64,000 bases of DNA, from contig NZ_AUED01000017.1 of NCBI RefSeq assembly GCF_000425805.1, positions 1 to 64,000 of the forward strand, in the 5' to 3' direction. Below the pieces are notes generated by a model. It was not told where the DNA came from. It was given only the letters and a program-made list of their open reading frames with translations, and ran no database searches. Source of the stretch: Pseudomonas vranovensis DSM 16006. GTDB taxonomy: Bacteria; Pseudomonadota; Gammaproteobacteria; Pseudomonadales; Pseudomonadaceae. Below are positions 18,907 to 27,139 of this stretch, one piece after another (the first letter of the stretch is position 1; each line of letters begins with the position of its first letter). The position numbers were made by a program, and so were the translations under genes.

Positions 18907-19100
18907 GAGGTGGACCTCTGGTAGGGAAGCCTGATTTTATTTCAATAATGAGTGCTAGATTCGTGCTTTTTAGTCAAAAGCCTTTTGCCTGCGAGGTGGT
19001 TTTTCCAACGCTCGCGAACCCCTAATCTGCCGCCATCCAAATTCACCCGATCCCAGCCGCCATGAGACAGCAACGGATCGAACGACAGATGAGGCAAGTG

Positions 19101-19691
19101 ATGAAAAAGGTCCTGTTGCTCAACGGCGGTAAAAAATTCGCCCACTCCGACGGTCGCCTGAACGAGACCCTGCACGAGGCCGCACTGGCGTTCCTCGACC
19201 GTGCAGGCTTCGACGTCAAGACCACCTATATCGACGGTGGCTACGACAATGCCGAAGAAGTGCAGAAATTCCTCTGGGCCGATGTGATCATCTACCAGAT
19301 GCCCGGCTGGTGGATGGGCGCGCCCTGGACCGTCAAGCAGTACCTGGACGAAGTCTTCACCGCCGGCCACGGCAGCCTGTACGCCAACGATGGCCGCACC
19401 CGTTCCGATGCCTCGCAAAAGTATGGCAGCGGCGGCCTGATCCACGGTAAGCAGTACATGCTGTCGCTGACCTGGAACGCGCCGCAGCAAGCCTTTGACG
19501 ACCCCAGCGATTTCTTCGAGGGCAAGGGTGTGGATGCGGTGTACTTCCCGTTCCACAAGGCCAACCAGTTCCTCGGTATGAGCGGTTTGCCTACCTACCT
19601 GGCAGTGGATGTAATGAAGCGCCCGAACGTCGAGGCCGCCGTGGCCGCCTACGAGCAGCACCTGGCCCGGGTTTTCCAGACACCGGCCTGA
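19101..19691 (+). CDS. mdaB: NADPH:quinone reductase MdaB
   Basis: MdaB is a flavodoxin-fold FAD enzyme that reduces quinones by two electrons, protecting against quinone and oxidative stress. The 196-aa product is the family length (E. coli 193). KVLLLNGGKKFAHSDGRLN is the FAD phosphate loop, and YQMPGWWMGAPWTVKQYLDE plus SLTWNAPQQAF are conserved in MdaB. The start is ATG 19101 (MKKVLL) with GAGG six bases upstream; ATGs at 19062 and 19089 add unconserved residues. A LysR gene follows 67 bp downstream on the same strand. Confidence 0.92.
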   Translation: MKKVLLLNGGKKFAHSDGRLNETLHEAALAFLDRAGFDVKTTYIDGGYDNAEEVQKFLWADVIIYQMPGWWMGAPWTVKQYLDEVFTAGHGSLYANDGRTRSDASQKYGSGGLIHGKQYMLSLTWNAPQQAFDDPSDFFEGKGVDAVYFPFHKANQFLGMSGLPTYLAVDVMKRPNVEAAVAAYEQHLARVFQTPA

Positions 19692-19758
19692 TGAGTCCTT
19701 GCGTTGGCCGCGCCAAGCGGCTATCTATCACGGCTGTTGCTCACCCCAAGGTACAGCC

Positions 19759-20655
19759 GTGAAAGCCAGGTCCGATGAATTGCAGGTATTCGTCTCGGTG
19801 ATCGAGTGCGGCTCGATTTCCGCTGCCGCCGAGCAGGGCGGGCAGACGCCTTCGGCAATCAGCCGGACCCTGTCGCGCCTGGAGACCAAGCTGGGCACCA
19901 CGCTGATCAACCGCACCACCCGGCGCATGGACCTGACCGAAGAGGGACGGTTTTTCTTCGAACGGGCCAAGTCGATCCTGCAGCAGATGGACGAACTCGA
20001 AGAGCACCTCTCGGTGCACCACCAGACACCTTCCGGCCGCCTGCGCATCAATGCTGCCTTGCCTTTCATGCTGCACGCCATTGTGCCCTGGGTGGGCGAG
20101 TTCCGTGCGCTGTATCCGCAGATCCAGCTGGAGCTCAACACCAGCGACCTGATCATCGACCTGATCGAGCAGAGCACCGACGTCGCCATTCGTATCGGCG
20201 AGCTGGCCGACTCCAGCCTGCATGCCCGCTCGCTGGGATGCAGCCCGTTGAATGTGCTGGCCAGCCCCGCCTACCTGGCGCGCCATGGCACACCCGAGCG
20301 GGTCGAAGACCTGCAGGCGCATGCGCTGCTTGGTTTCACCCAGACCGAAACCCTCAACCACTGGCCGCTGCGCCATGCCGAAGGTGACCGCTTGCTGATA
20401 CGCCCGAGCCTGTCGGCGTCCAGCGGCGAGACCCTGCGCGAACTGGCCCTGGCCGGTGAGGGCATCGCTTGCCTGTCGCACTTCATGACCCATGAAGACA
20501 TTCGCGCCGGCGGCCTCCAGGTGGTGCTCGGCGAGTACAACAGCGGCTATCGCCAGCCGATCAATGCGGTGTACTACCGCAACTCGCAGTTGGCGCTGCG
20601 CATCCAGTGCTTTCTCGATTTCATCCAGCACAAACTGGCGGTCTACGCCTGCTGA
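19759..20655 (+). CDS. LysR-family regulator downstream of mdaB
   Basis: The 298-aa product has the LysR helix-turn-helix (ELQVFVSVIECGSISAAAEQ, TPSAISRTLSRLETKLG, INRTTRRMDLTEEG) of the CrgA/DmlR-like group and a substrate-binding domain (GRLRINAALPFMLHAIVPWV). I choose GTG 19759 with AAGG seven bases upstream; the upstream ATG 19699 extends into non-conserved sequence. It probably senses quinones or an aromatic compound given its neighbour, but this is inference from position. Confidence 0.84.
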   Translation: MKARSDELQVFVSVIECGSISAAAEQGGQTPSAISRTLSRLETKLGTTLINRTTRRMDLTEEGRFFFERAKSILQQMDELEEHLSVHHQTPSGRLRINAALPFMLHAIVPWVGEFRALYPQIQLELNTSDLIIDLIEQSTDVAIRIGELADSSLHARSLGCSPLNVLASPAYLARHGTPERVEDLQAHALLGFTQTETLNHWPLRHAEGDRLLIRPSLSASSGETLRELALAGEGIACLSHFMTHEDIRAGGLQVVLGEYNSGYRQPINAVYYRNSQLALRIQCFLDFIQHKLAVYAC

Positions 20656-20716
20656 CTACTCCGGCTGCGACAAAACCTGCCTGCCTGCGGCGCATTTTCT
20701 TGCGGTGTTTGATTAG

Positions 20717-20753
20717 TTTTCGGACATAAGCCTTAATGGCTGTTCAACGAAAA
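20717..20753. promoter_or_regulatory. Leader hairpin before ggt
   Basis: TTTTCG (20717-20722) pairs with CGAAAA (20748-20753) and AGCC (20729-20732) pairs with GGCT (20738-20741); all four blocks share the same centre at 20735, with an unpaired bulge between. It lies 19 bases before the ggt start. It could be an operator or a leader hairpin. Confidence 0.35.
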
Positions 20754-20772
20754 CAACACCAAGGAAGCTCTC

Positions 20773-22440
20773 ATGCGCGTTGTGATGTTCCGAACCCTGG
20801 GCCTGAGTGCCGCGATAATCGCCAGTTCATCGGCTTACGCCGTGACGCTGGAAGGTGGCGCGGTAGCCGCACCTGATCAATATGGTGCACAGGTGGCCGC
20901 CGAAATCCTGAAAAAAGGTGGCAACGCGGTCGATGCCGCTGTAGCCACCGCGTTCACCCTGGCCGTGACCTATCCCGAAGCCGGCAACATCGGCGGCGGC
21001 GGTTTCATGACCTTGTACATGGACGGCAAGCCGTACTTCCTCGACTACCGCGAAGTGGCGCCAAAAGCCGCCAGCCGCAACATGTACCTGGACGAAAAAG
21101 GCGAGATCATCGAGAACCTGAGCCTGGTCGGCGCCCGCGCCGCCGGTGTACCGGGTACAGTGATGGGCTTGTGGGAGGCGCATCAGAAGTTCGGCAAGTT
21201 GCCCTGGGCCGAGCTGATCACCCCGGCGGTGGGCTACGCGAAGAACGGCTTCAAGATCGCTGAAAAGCAGTACCAGTACCGCGAAGATGCCCTGGGCCTG
21301 TTCAAGGACAGCACCAACTTCAACGACTACTTCGGCAACATGAAAGTCGGCGAGACCTTCAAGCAGCCGGAGCTGGCGCAAACCCTGGAGCGCATTGCCG
21401 ACAAAGGTGTTAGCGAGTTCTACCAGGGCAAGACCGCCGACCTGCTGGTGGCGCAGATGCAGGCTGACAAAGGCCTGATCAGCAAGGAAGACCTGAAGGA
21501 CTACAAAGCGGTATGGCGTGACCCGATGGGTATCGAGTGGCGTGGCAACGTGGTCTACACCGCACCGCTGCCAAGCTCTGGCGGCGTGGCCCTGGCCCAA
21601 CTGCTGGGTATCAAGGAAAACCGTGCGGCCGACTTCAAGGGCGTTGACCTGAACTCGGCGCGCTACATCCACTTGCTGGCCGAAATCGAAAAGCGCGTGT
21701 TCGCCGACCGTGCCGACTACCTGGGCGACCCGGCATTCTCCAAGGTGCCTGTGGATAAGTTGATCGCCAAGGATTACCTGGCCAAGCGTGCCCAGGAGGT
21801 CAACCCGACAGCCATTTCCGAAACCGAGAAAGTCCGCCCGGGCCTTGAACCACACCAGACCACCCACTTCTCCATCGTCGACAAGCAGGGTAACGCGGTC
21901 AGCAACACCTACACCCTGAACTGGGACTACGGCAGTGGCGTGGTGGTCAAGGGCGCAGGCTTCTTGCTCAACGACGAGATGGACGACTTCAGCTCCAAGC
22001 CAGGTGTCGCCAATGCCTTTGGTGTGGTGGGCGGTGATGCCAACGCCATCGAGCCGGGCAAGCGCATGCTCTCATCCATGGCCCCGACCCTGGTCACCCG
22101 TGACGGCAAGGTCACCCTGGTGCTGGGGACGCCGGGTGGTTCGCGGATCTTCACCTCGATCTTCCAGGTGCTGAACAACCTGTACGACTACAACCTGCCA
22201 CTGGAGAAAGCCGTGGCGGCGCAGCGGGTTCATCACCAGTTGCTGCCTAAAGACACTATCTACTTCGATGCCTATGCACCGCTCACCGGCAAGGTGGCGG
22301 ACGAGCTGAAAAAGATGGGCTACACCCTGGAAGACCAGGGTTGGGAGATGGGTGACATCCAGGCGATCCGGGTCAATGGCACGGCGCTGGAGACGGCATC
22401 CGACCCGCGTGGGCGGGGAGTGGGACACGTCGTTAAATAA
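20773..22440 (+). CDS. ggt: Gamma-glutamyltransferase
   Basis: Ggt is a periplasmic N-terminal nucleophile hydrolase that cleaves the gamma-glutamyl bond of glutathione and related compounds. The 555-aa proenzyme has a signal peptide ending near SSSAYA (residue 24). GGGGFMTLY and LVGARAAGVPGTVMGLWEAH are typical. Self-cleavage before the catalytic Thr in HQTTHFSIVDKQGNAVSNT (about residue 363) would give large and small subunits. PGKRMLSSMAPTLV and GTPGGSRI bind substrate. ATG 20773 follows AAGGAAG. Monocistronic, convergent with the chemoreceptor gene. Confidence 0.95.
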   Translation: MRVVMFRTLGLSAAIIASSSAYAVTLEGGAVAAPDQYGAQVAAEILKKGGNAVDAAVATAFTLAVTYPEAGNIGGGGFMTLYMDGKPYFLDYREVAPKAASRNMYLDEKGEIIENLSLVGARAAGVPGTVMGLWEAHQKFGKLPWAELITPAVGYAKNGFKIAEKQYQYREDALGLFKDSTNFNDYFGNMKVGETFKQPELAQTLERIADKGVSEFYQGKTADLLVAQMQADKGLISKEDLKDYKAVWRDPMGIEWRGNVVYTAPLPSSGGVALAQLLGIKENRAADFKGVDLNSARYIHLLAEIEKRVFADRADYLGDPAFSKVPVDKLIAKDYLAKRAQEVNPTAISETEKVRPGLEPHQTTHFSIVDKQGNAVSNTYTLNWDYGSGVVVKGAGFLLNDEMDDFSSKPGVANAFGVVGGDANAIEPGKRMLSSMAPTLVTRDGKVTLVLGTPGGSRIFTSIFQVLNNLYDYNLPLEKAVAAQRVHHQLLPKDTIYFDAYAPLTGKVADELKKMGYTLEDQGWEMGDIQAIRVNGTALETASDPRGRGVGHVVK

Positions 22441-22453
22441 ACACTGGCGGTTG

Positions 22454-22531
22454 ATCGCGGGGCAAGTCGCACCGCCGCTCCACAGGTTTTGTGTAGGAGC
22501 GGCGGTGCGACGTCTCGACTTGCCCCGCGAT
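22454..22531. repeat. REP palindrome (variant with TCGAGACG insert) between ggt and mcpS
   Basis: ATCGCGGGGCAAGTCGCACC and CGTCTCGACTTGCCCCGCGA bracket CGCTCCACAGG...TGTAGGAGCGGCGGTGCGAC. This is the second REP subtype of the window, in which GTCGAGACGTCGCACCG replaces part of the CCCGCTCC core. It fills the convergent gap. Confidence 0.87.
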
Positions 22532-22535
22532 GCGT

Positions 22536-24455
22536 TTACACCCGGAAGTGGCTGACCATGGTCTGCAGCTGGTTGCCCAACCGGGCCAGCTCGACACTGG
22601 AGGCCGCAGTTTCGTCACTGGCCGCCGCGGTCTGTTCCGACACATCGCGCACGTTGAGGATGCTGCGGCTGATTTGTTCGGCCACTGCGCTCTGCTGTTC
22701 GGCCGCAGCGGCAATCTGCTGATTCATCGACTGAATGTTCGACACCGTGCGAGTGATGCTTTCCAGCGAGGCGCCAGCCTTGCGGGTCAGTTCGACGCTG
22801 CTGTCGGTCAGGTTGCGGCTGCCGAGCATCACATTGGCCACTTGCTGGGTACCGCTCTGCAGGCCGGCCACCAATTCTTCGATCTCTTCGGTGGACTTTT
22901 GCGTGCGCTGAGCCAAGCCCCGGACCTCGTCGGCCACCACGGCAAAACCGCGTCCGGCTTCACCGGCCCGGGCCGCTTCGATGGCCGCGTTCAGGGCCAG
23001 CAGGTTGGTTTGCTCGGCCACTGACTTGATCACGTCCATGACGCTGCCGATCTTCTGGCTTTCTTGCTGCAGCAGCCCCATGGCCTCGGTCGAACGGTGT
23101 ACTTCTTCGGCCAGGCGTTCGATCTGGCTGATGGCTTCGGCGACGACCTGATCACCGGCACGGGCTTGCGAGTCGGCATCGGTGGCGGCGGCCGAGGCAT
23201 GTTCGGCGTTGCGCGCCACTTCCTGCACGGTGGCGGCCATTTCGTGCATGGCGGTGGCGACCTGGTCGGTCTCGACTTTCTGGCTGTTGACCCCGGCGCT
23301 GGTTTCTTCGGTCACGGCCGAGAGTTCTTCGGCGGCGCTGGCGATCTGGGTGACGCCGTCGCGGATGCCGCTGATCAGGTCACGCAGGGTCTCGCCCATG
23401 CGCTGGATGCCTTGCTGCAATACGCCCAGTTCGTCGCGGCGAGTAACGCGCAGGTTGTGGGTGAGGTCGCCGGCGGCGATTTTTTCCACCACGGCCAGGG
23501 TCTCGCGCAGCGGACGGGTGATCTGGCGGGTGATGACCACCGCAGCCAATACACCCACCAACAGTGCCAGCAGGGTGGCGGTCAATTGCAGGGTACGGGC
23601 CTGGGCGCTTTCGCTGTCGCGGCGTTCGAGCTGGATCTTGTACAAGGCGTCGCTGATCTTGACGATGGTGGCGCCTTGTACGGTCATTTCCTGGCGGGCC
23701 ACGGCAACGTCGGCGGTGGCATCGCGGAACTGACGCACGGCATCGCGGTAGGCCAGCACTGCGCTTTCAAACTGCTGGATGCGAGCGGCTTCGTGCGGCA
23801 TCTGGCGGTTCAGGCTGGCAATTTCGGCCAGGGCGCCATCGAGCTGGCGCAGGGCCAGTTGCTCGGCTTCGCTGCTGATGTCGGCAATGTAGCTGCGCAC
23901 GGCCAGGCGCACCTGGAACAGCTGCTCCTTGGCCTGGGTGATGGTGCGGAATTGCTCCAGACGGCTGGCGTCGCCTTCGGGCAGGGCAAGGATGTCGCGG
24001 TTGATCGCCTCGACCAGGTCGATGGCGCGCGCGGCGGCCAGGTTCATCGCATCACGGGCGGCCAGGCTGGTTTTGTAACCGGCGCGCATCTTGTTGATCG
24101 ACACCTGGTATTCGCTGATGGTCTGGCCCAGTTCCTGAAGCAGCTTGACGTTTTCCGGGCTCTTGAAGTTCTTGAGCAGCTTTTGCTGTTGTTCGCTGAA
24201 GGCATTGAGCTTGACCTGCACGGTGCCAGCGGTGGCATCGTCGCCGTTGGTCAGCATGTATTGCAGGCGCGTGATGCGCAGGTTGGTCAGGTCGCTGTTG
24301 AGCTGGGTGATGTCGCTCATCCAGTTGCTGCGGTCGATCAGCCCACCCATGCTGTTCCAGCCGGTCAGGGCCAGCAGGCTGGTGAGCAGCAGCACCAGGC
24401 CGAAGCCCAGGCCGAGTTTCAGGTTGACGCTGATGTTGGCAAACCAGCTATTCAT
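22536..24455 (-). CDS. mcpS: Methyl-accepting chemotaxis protein with HBM sensor domain (McpS type)
   Basis: This is a membrane chemoreceptor that signals to CheA/CheW. The 639-aa product has a first membrane helix at about residues 10-31, a long all-helical periplasmic domain of about 265 residues (31-295), a second helix ([15 protein letters not shown]), HAMP, and the cytoplasmic signalling domain with the conserved hairpin [21 protein letters not shown] ligand domain of this length is a helical bimodular (HBM) domain, as in P. putida McpS, which binds TCA-cycle acids and acetate; the location near pcaHG also fits McpS. The start is ATG 24455 behind GGAGG. No C-terminal CheR-binding pentapeptide is evident. 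Confidence 0.85.
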   Translation of the reverse strand: MNSWFANISVNLKLGLGFGLVLLLTSLLALTGWNSMGGLIDRSNWMSDITQLNSDLTNLRITRLQYMLTNGDDATAGTVQVKLNAFSEQQQKLLKNFKSPENVKLLQELGQTISEYQVSINKMRAGYKTSLAARDAMNLAAARAIDLVEAINRDILALPEGDASRLEQFRTITQAKEQLFQVRLAVRSYIADISSEAEQLALRQLDGALAEIASLNRQMPHEAARIQQFESAVLAYRDAVRQFRDATADVAVARQEMTVQGATIVKISDALYKIQLERRDSESAQARTLQLTATLLALLVGVLAAVVITRQITRPLRETLAVVEKIAAGDLTHNLRVTRRDELGVLQQGIQRMGETLRDLISGIRDGVTQIASAAEELSAVTEETSAGVNSQKVETDQVATAMHEMAATVQEVARNAEHASAAATDADSQARAGDQVVAEAISQIERLAEEVHRSTEAMGLLQQESQKIGSVMDVIKSVAEQTNLLALNAAIEAARAGEAGRGFAVVADEVRGLAQRTQKSTEEIEELVAGLQSGTQQVANVMLGSRNLTDSSVELTRKAGASLESITRTVSNIQSMNQQIAAAAEQQSAVAEQISRSILNVRDVSEQTAAASDETAASSVELARLGNQLQTMVSHFRV

Positions 24456-24539
24456 GCAATCCCTCCAGGAACGTTGTGCGTCTTGATCCGTATCGCTGGA
24501 AGGTTGTTGTTGTAGCCAGTCGATGTACTTGAGCACGGG

Positions 24540-24547
24540 TTATCGGC
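24540..24547 (-). promoter_or_regulatory. Candidate FliA (sigma 28) -10 element for mcpS
   Basis: On the minus strand the bases read GCCGATAA, the consensus -10 of flagellar sigma factor FliA, about 85 bp before the chemoreceptor start. The matching -35 (TAAA about 15 bases upstream) is only TTCA, so support is partial. Confidence 0.42.
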
Positions 24548-24612
24548 GGCTCGGCGCGGAGCTGAAACGCTTTTTCGGCAAAAATGACCGGCGGTCGTAA
24601 CCAGGTATGTAA

Positions 24613-24636
24613 ACGGCAGCCTGAAGGGGCTGCCGT
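24613..24636 (-). terminator. Hairpin downstream of the YpfJ gene
   Basis: ACGGCAGCC and GGCTGCCGT are perfect 9-bp arms with a 6-base loop, 18 bases beyond the stop of the metalloprotein gene. On the minus strand TTTACATA follows, so termination would be modest. It separates that gene from the chemoreceptor gene on the same strand. Confidence 0.6.
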
Positions 24637-24653
24637 GCATCAGGGACGAGTGT

Positions 24654-25535
24654 TCAGAGGGCGCGGCTGGTAAAGGTATCGCACTGGTTGATGTCGCCCT
24701 TGGCGAAGCCGGTCTTGAACCAGCGCACGCGCTGTTGCGAGGTGCCGTGGGTGAAGGAGTCCGGCACCACCCGGCCTTGGCCTTTCTGCTGCAGCCGATC
24801 ATCGCCGATGGCATTGGCAGCGTTCAGGGCCTCTTCAATGTCTCCCGGCTCCAGCCAGTTCAGGCGTTGTTGCGCCTGGTAGGCCCAGACGCCGGCCAGG
24901 CAATCGGCCTGCAGTTCCTGGCGTACCAGCAAGCCATTGTCGCCTTCCATGCGTTCGCCCCGCTGGCGTGCCGCCTGGACCTTGGCCGACACGCCGAGCA
25001 GGGTCTGCACATGGTGGCCGACTTCGTGGGCAATCACGTAGGCCTGGGCGAAGTCGCCGGCGGCGGCGAAGCGCTGCTCCATTTCACGAAAGAAGCTCAT
25101 GTCCAGGTAGACCTTCTGGTCGGCTGGGCAATAGAACGGCCCGACCGCCGAGGAGGCGAAGCCGCAGGCCGAATTGATCTGGCCGCTGAACAGGGTCAGG
25201 GTCGGGTCTTTGTATTGGCGGCCGGCCTGGGCAAAGATCGCCCGCCAGGTGTCTTCGGTATCGCCGAGGATCGAGGCAACGAACTCGGCCTGCTCATCGT
25301 TGGCCGGAGGTGCCTTGGCAGGGCCCGTGCTGACCGGAGCACTTTGCTGGTCCATCTGCCCGGCCAGTTGGCCGAGAATCTGCAAAGGATCTTGCCCGGT
25401 GATCCAGCCGATACCGACGATCAGCAGGATCGCACCGATGCTCAGGCCCTTGCCACCGCCGAAGCGCATGCCGCCACCGCCCTCGCCTCGGGCATCGACC
25501 ACATTGTCGCTACGCCTGCCTTTTCGCCATTGCAT
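24654..25535 (-). CDS. ypfJ: YpfJ-family neutral zinc metallopeptidase-like protein
   Basis: The 293-aa product belongs to the YpfJ/KPN_02809 family: a short basic, glycine-rich cytoplasmic N-terminus, one membrane helix (LSIGAILLIVGIGWITG, about residues 31-47), a linker, and an extracytoplasmic zincin-like domain with HEVGHHVQTLLG, where the two His and Glu are the expected zinc site. NSACGFASSAVGPFYCPADQ is a family signature with two cysteines. The physiological substrate is unknown. ATG 25535 follows GGGAGAGC. It is divergent from pcaHG. Confidence 0.88.
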   Translation of the reverse strand: MQWRKGRRSDNVVDARGEGGGGMRFGGGKGLSIGAILLIVGIGWITGQDPLQILGQLAGQMDQQSAPVSTGPAKAPPANDEQAEFVASILGDTEDTWRAIFAQAGRQYKDPTLTLFSGQINSACGFASSAVGPFYCPADQKVYLDMSFFREMEQRFAAAGDFAQAYVIAHEVGHHVQTLLGVSAKVQAARQRGERMEGDNGLLVRQELQADCLAGVWAYQAQQRLNWLEPGDIEEALNAANAIGDDRLQQKGQGRVVPDSFTHGTSQQRVRWFKTGFAKGDINQCDTFTSRAL

Positions 25536-25613
25536 GAGTGCTCTCCCGAGCTTGGAAACATGAGCTCAAAGATTAGTTCACCGGGCCTCGCTCTGTCAGA
25601 TTCCTGATGCTCA

Positions 25614-25631
25614 CATAACCATATGGTTATG
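25614..25631. promoter_or_regulatory. PcaQ-type operator upstream of pcaHG
   Basis: CATAACCATATGGTTATG is a perfect 18-bp palindrome 104 bases before the pcaH start. It contains ATAACC-N4-GGTTAT, which matches the binding consensus published for the LysR activator PcaQ (ATAACC-N4-GGTTAA). TCAC and GTGA flank it. No pcaQ gene is in the window. Confidence 0.72.
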
Positions 25632-25735
25632 ATTGTGAGGGCTCTTTTCAATATCGCCGATGCCGGACATGCCGGAAACTGCAAGCTCGCCTGCCACGCC
25701 CAGGTGTTCCAATAATTCCAAGACAGGAGAACGGC

Positions 25736-26455
25736 ATGTCTGCACAAGACAACAGTCGCTTCGCTATCCGTGATCGCAACTGGCACCCCAAGGCCTTGAC
25801 CCCGGACTACAAAACCTCCATTGCCCGTTCGCCGCGCCAGGCACTGGTGAGCATTCCCCAGTCGATCAGTGAAAGCACCGGACCGGACTTCTCGCACCTG
25901 AAATTCGGCGAGCATGACCACGACCTGCTGCTCAATTTCAACAATGGCGGCCTGCCGATCGGAGAGCGGATCATCCTTGCCGGCCGTGTGTGCGACCAGT
26001 ACGGCAAGCCGATCCCGCATACGCTGGTGGAGATCTGGCAGGCCAACGCCGGTGGCCGCTACCGCCACAAGAACGACCGCTACCTCGCCCCGCTGGACCC
26101 CAACTTCGGTGGTGTCGGCCGTGCTTTGACCGATAGCGATGGCTACTACAGCTTCCGCACCATCAAGCCGGGCCCGTACCCATGGCGCAACGGCCCCAAC
26201 GACTGGCGGCCAGCGCATATTCACGTGTCGATCAGCGGCCCGTCGATTGCCACGCGGTTGATCACCCAGCTGTATTTTGAAGGCGATCCGTTGATTCCGA
26301 TGTGCCCGATCGTCAAGTCGATCGCCAATCCCGAGGCGGTGCAGAGCCTGATTGCCCGGTTGGACATGAGCAACGCCAACCCGATGGACAGCCTGGCCTA
26401 TCGCTTCGACATCGTGTTGCGCGGCCAGCGCAAGACCCACTTCGAAAACCGCTGA
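25736..26455 (+). CDS. pcaH: Protocatechuate 3,4-dioxygenase beta subunit
   Basis: PcaH carries the non-heme Fe(III) site that cleaves protocatechuate between the hydroxyls to 3-carboxy-cis,cis-muconate. The 239-aa product has the length of P. putida PcaH. The iron ligands are visible: Tyr in [10 protein letters not shown] is not a ligand, but Tyr109 in GGRYRHKN (Tyr108 without the Met), Tyr in [12 protein letters not shown], and the two His in [11 protein letters not shown] match the known 2-Tyr/2-His set. AGACAGGAGAACGGC precedes ATG 25736. It is followed ten bases later by pcaG. Confidence 0.97.
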   Translation: MSAQDNSRFAIRDRNWHPKALTPDYKTSIARSPRQALVSIPQSISESTGPDFSHLKFGEHDHDLLLNFNNGGLPIGERIILAGRVCDQYGKPIPHTLVEIWQANAGGRYRHKNDRYLAPLDPNFGGVGRALTDSDGYYSFRTIKPGPYPWRNGPNDWRPAHIHVSISGPSIATRLITQLYFEGDPLIPMCPIVKSIANPEAVQSLIARLDMSNANPMDSLAYRFDIVLRGQRKTHFENR

Positions 26456-26465
26456 GGAGGTGACT

Positions 26466-27071
26466 ATGCCCATTCAATTGCTGCCGGAAACCCCTTCGCA
26501 GACGGCCGGCCCGTATGTTCACATCGGCCTGGCCCTTGAAGCTGCCGGCAACCCAACCCGTGACCAGGAAATCTGGAATCGCATGGCCCGCCCGGATGCG
26601 CCGGGTGAGCACATCCTGGTGTTTGGCAACGTCTACGACGGCAATGGCCACCTGGTGCGCGACTCGTTCCTGGAGTTCTGGCAGGCCGATCACAATGGCC
26701 AGTACCAGGGCGACTTCGACCTGGAGCAGCCATTCAACAGCTTTGGCCGTACGGCCACCACCTTCGATGCCGGTGAGTGGACGTTGAACACCATCAAGCC
26801 TGGCGTAGTGTGCAACGCGGCCGGTGTGCCGATGGCGCCGCACATCAATGTCAGTCTGTTTGCGCGGGGGATCAACATTCACCTGCAGACGCGGCTGTAC
26901 TTCGATGACGAGGCGCAGGCCAATGCGCAGTGCCCGGTGCTCAACCTGATCGAGCAACCGCAGCGTCGCGAGACGTTGGTGGCGACACGGTGTGAGGTGG
27001 ATGGGAAGCTGGCCTATCGCTTTGATATCCGGATTCAGGGCGAAGGCGAGACGGTGTTCTTCGATTTCTGA
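26466..27071 (+). CDS. pcaG: Protocatechuate 3,4-dioxygenase alpha subunit
   Basis: PcaG pairs with PcaH in the (alpha-beta-Fe)12 enzyme and helps form the substrate pocket but has no iron ligands. The 201-aa product has the exact length of P. putida PcaG: ETPSQTAGPYVHIGLALEAA at the N-terminus, FLEFWQADHNGQYQGD, and PHINVSLFARGINIHLQTRL where the His-X-His of PcaH is absent. ATG 26466 follows AGGAGG, which overlaps the pcaH stop; a GTG at 26460 is in frame but lies within that site. Second gene of the operon. Confidence 0.97.
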   Translation: MPIQLLPETPSQTAGPYVHIGLALEAAGNPTRDQEIWNRMARPDAPGEHILVFGNVYDGNGHLVRDSFLEFWQADHNGQYQGDFDLEQPFNSFGRTATTFDAGEWTLNTIKPGVVCNAAGVPMAPHINVSLFARGINIHLQTRLYFDDEAQANAQCPVLNLIEQPQRRETLVATRCEVDGKLAYRFDIRIQGEGETVFFDF

Positions 27072-27092
27072 GTTGATGCACTCTTGCTCTTG

Positions 27093-27134
27093 GTAGGAGC
27101 GGGGCAAGTCGAGACGTCGCACCGCCGCTCCTAC
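27093..27134. repeat. REP palindrome (variant) between pcaG and the FAD dehydrogenase gene
   Basis: GTAGGAGCGG and CCGCTCCTAC are perfect 10-bp arms enclosing GGCAAGTCGAGACGTCGCAC, the insert of the second REP subtype. It fills the 68-bp convergent gap. Confidence 0.85.
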
Positions 27135-27139
27135 AGCCA

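Noticed and set aside
23064..24515. 483-codon open frame on the plus strand opposite the chemoreceptor gene
   Set aside because: It is the antisense of a well-conserved chemoreceptor, with repetitive low-complexity composition and no ribosome site.
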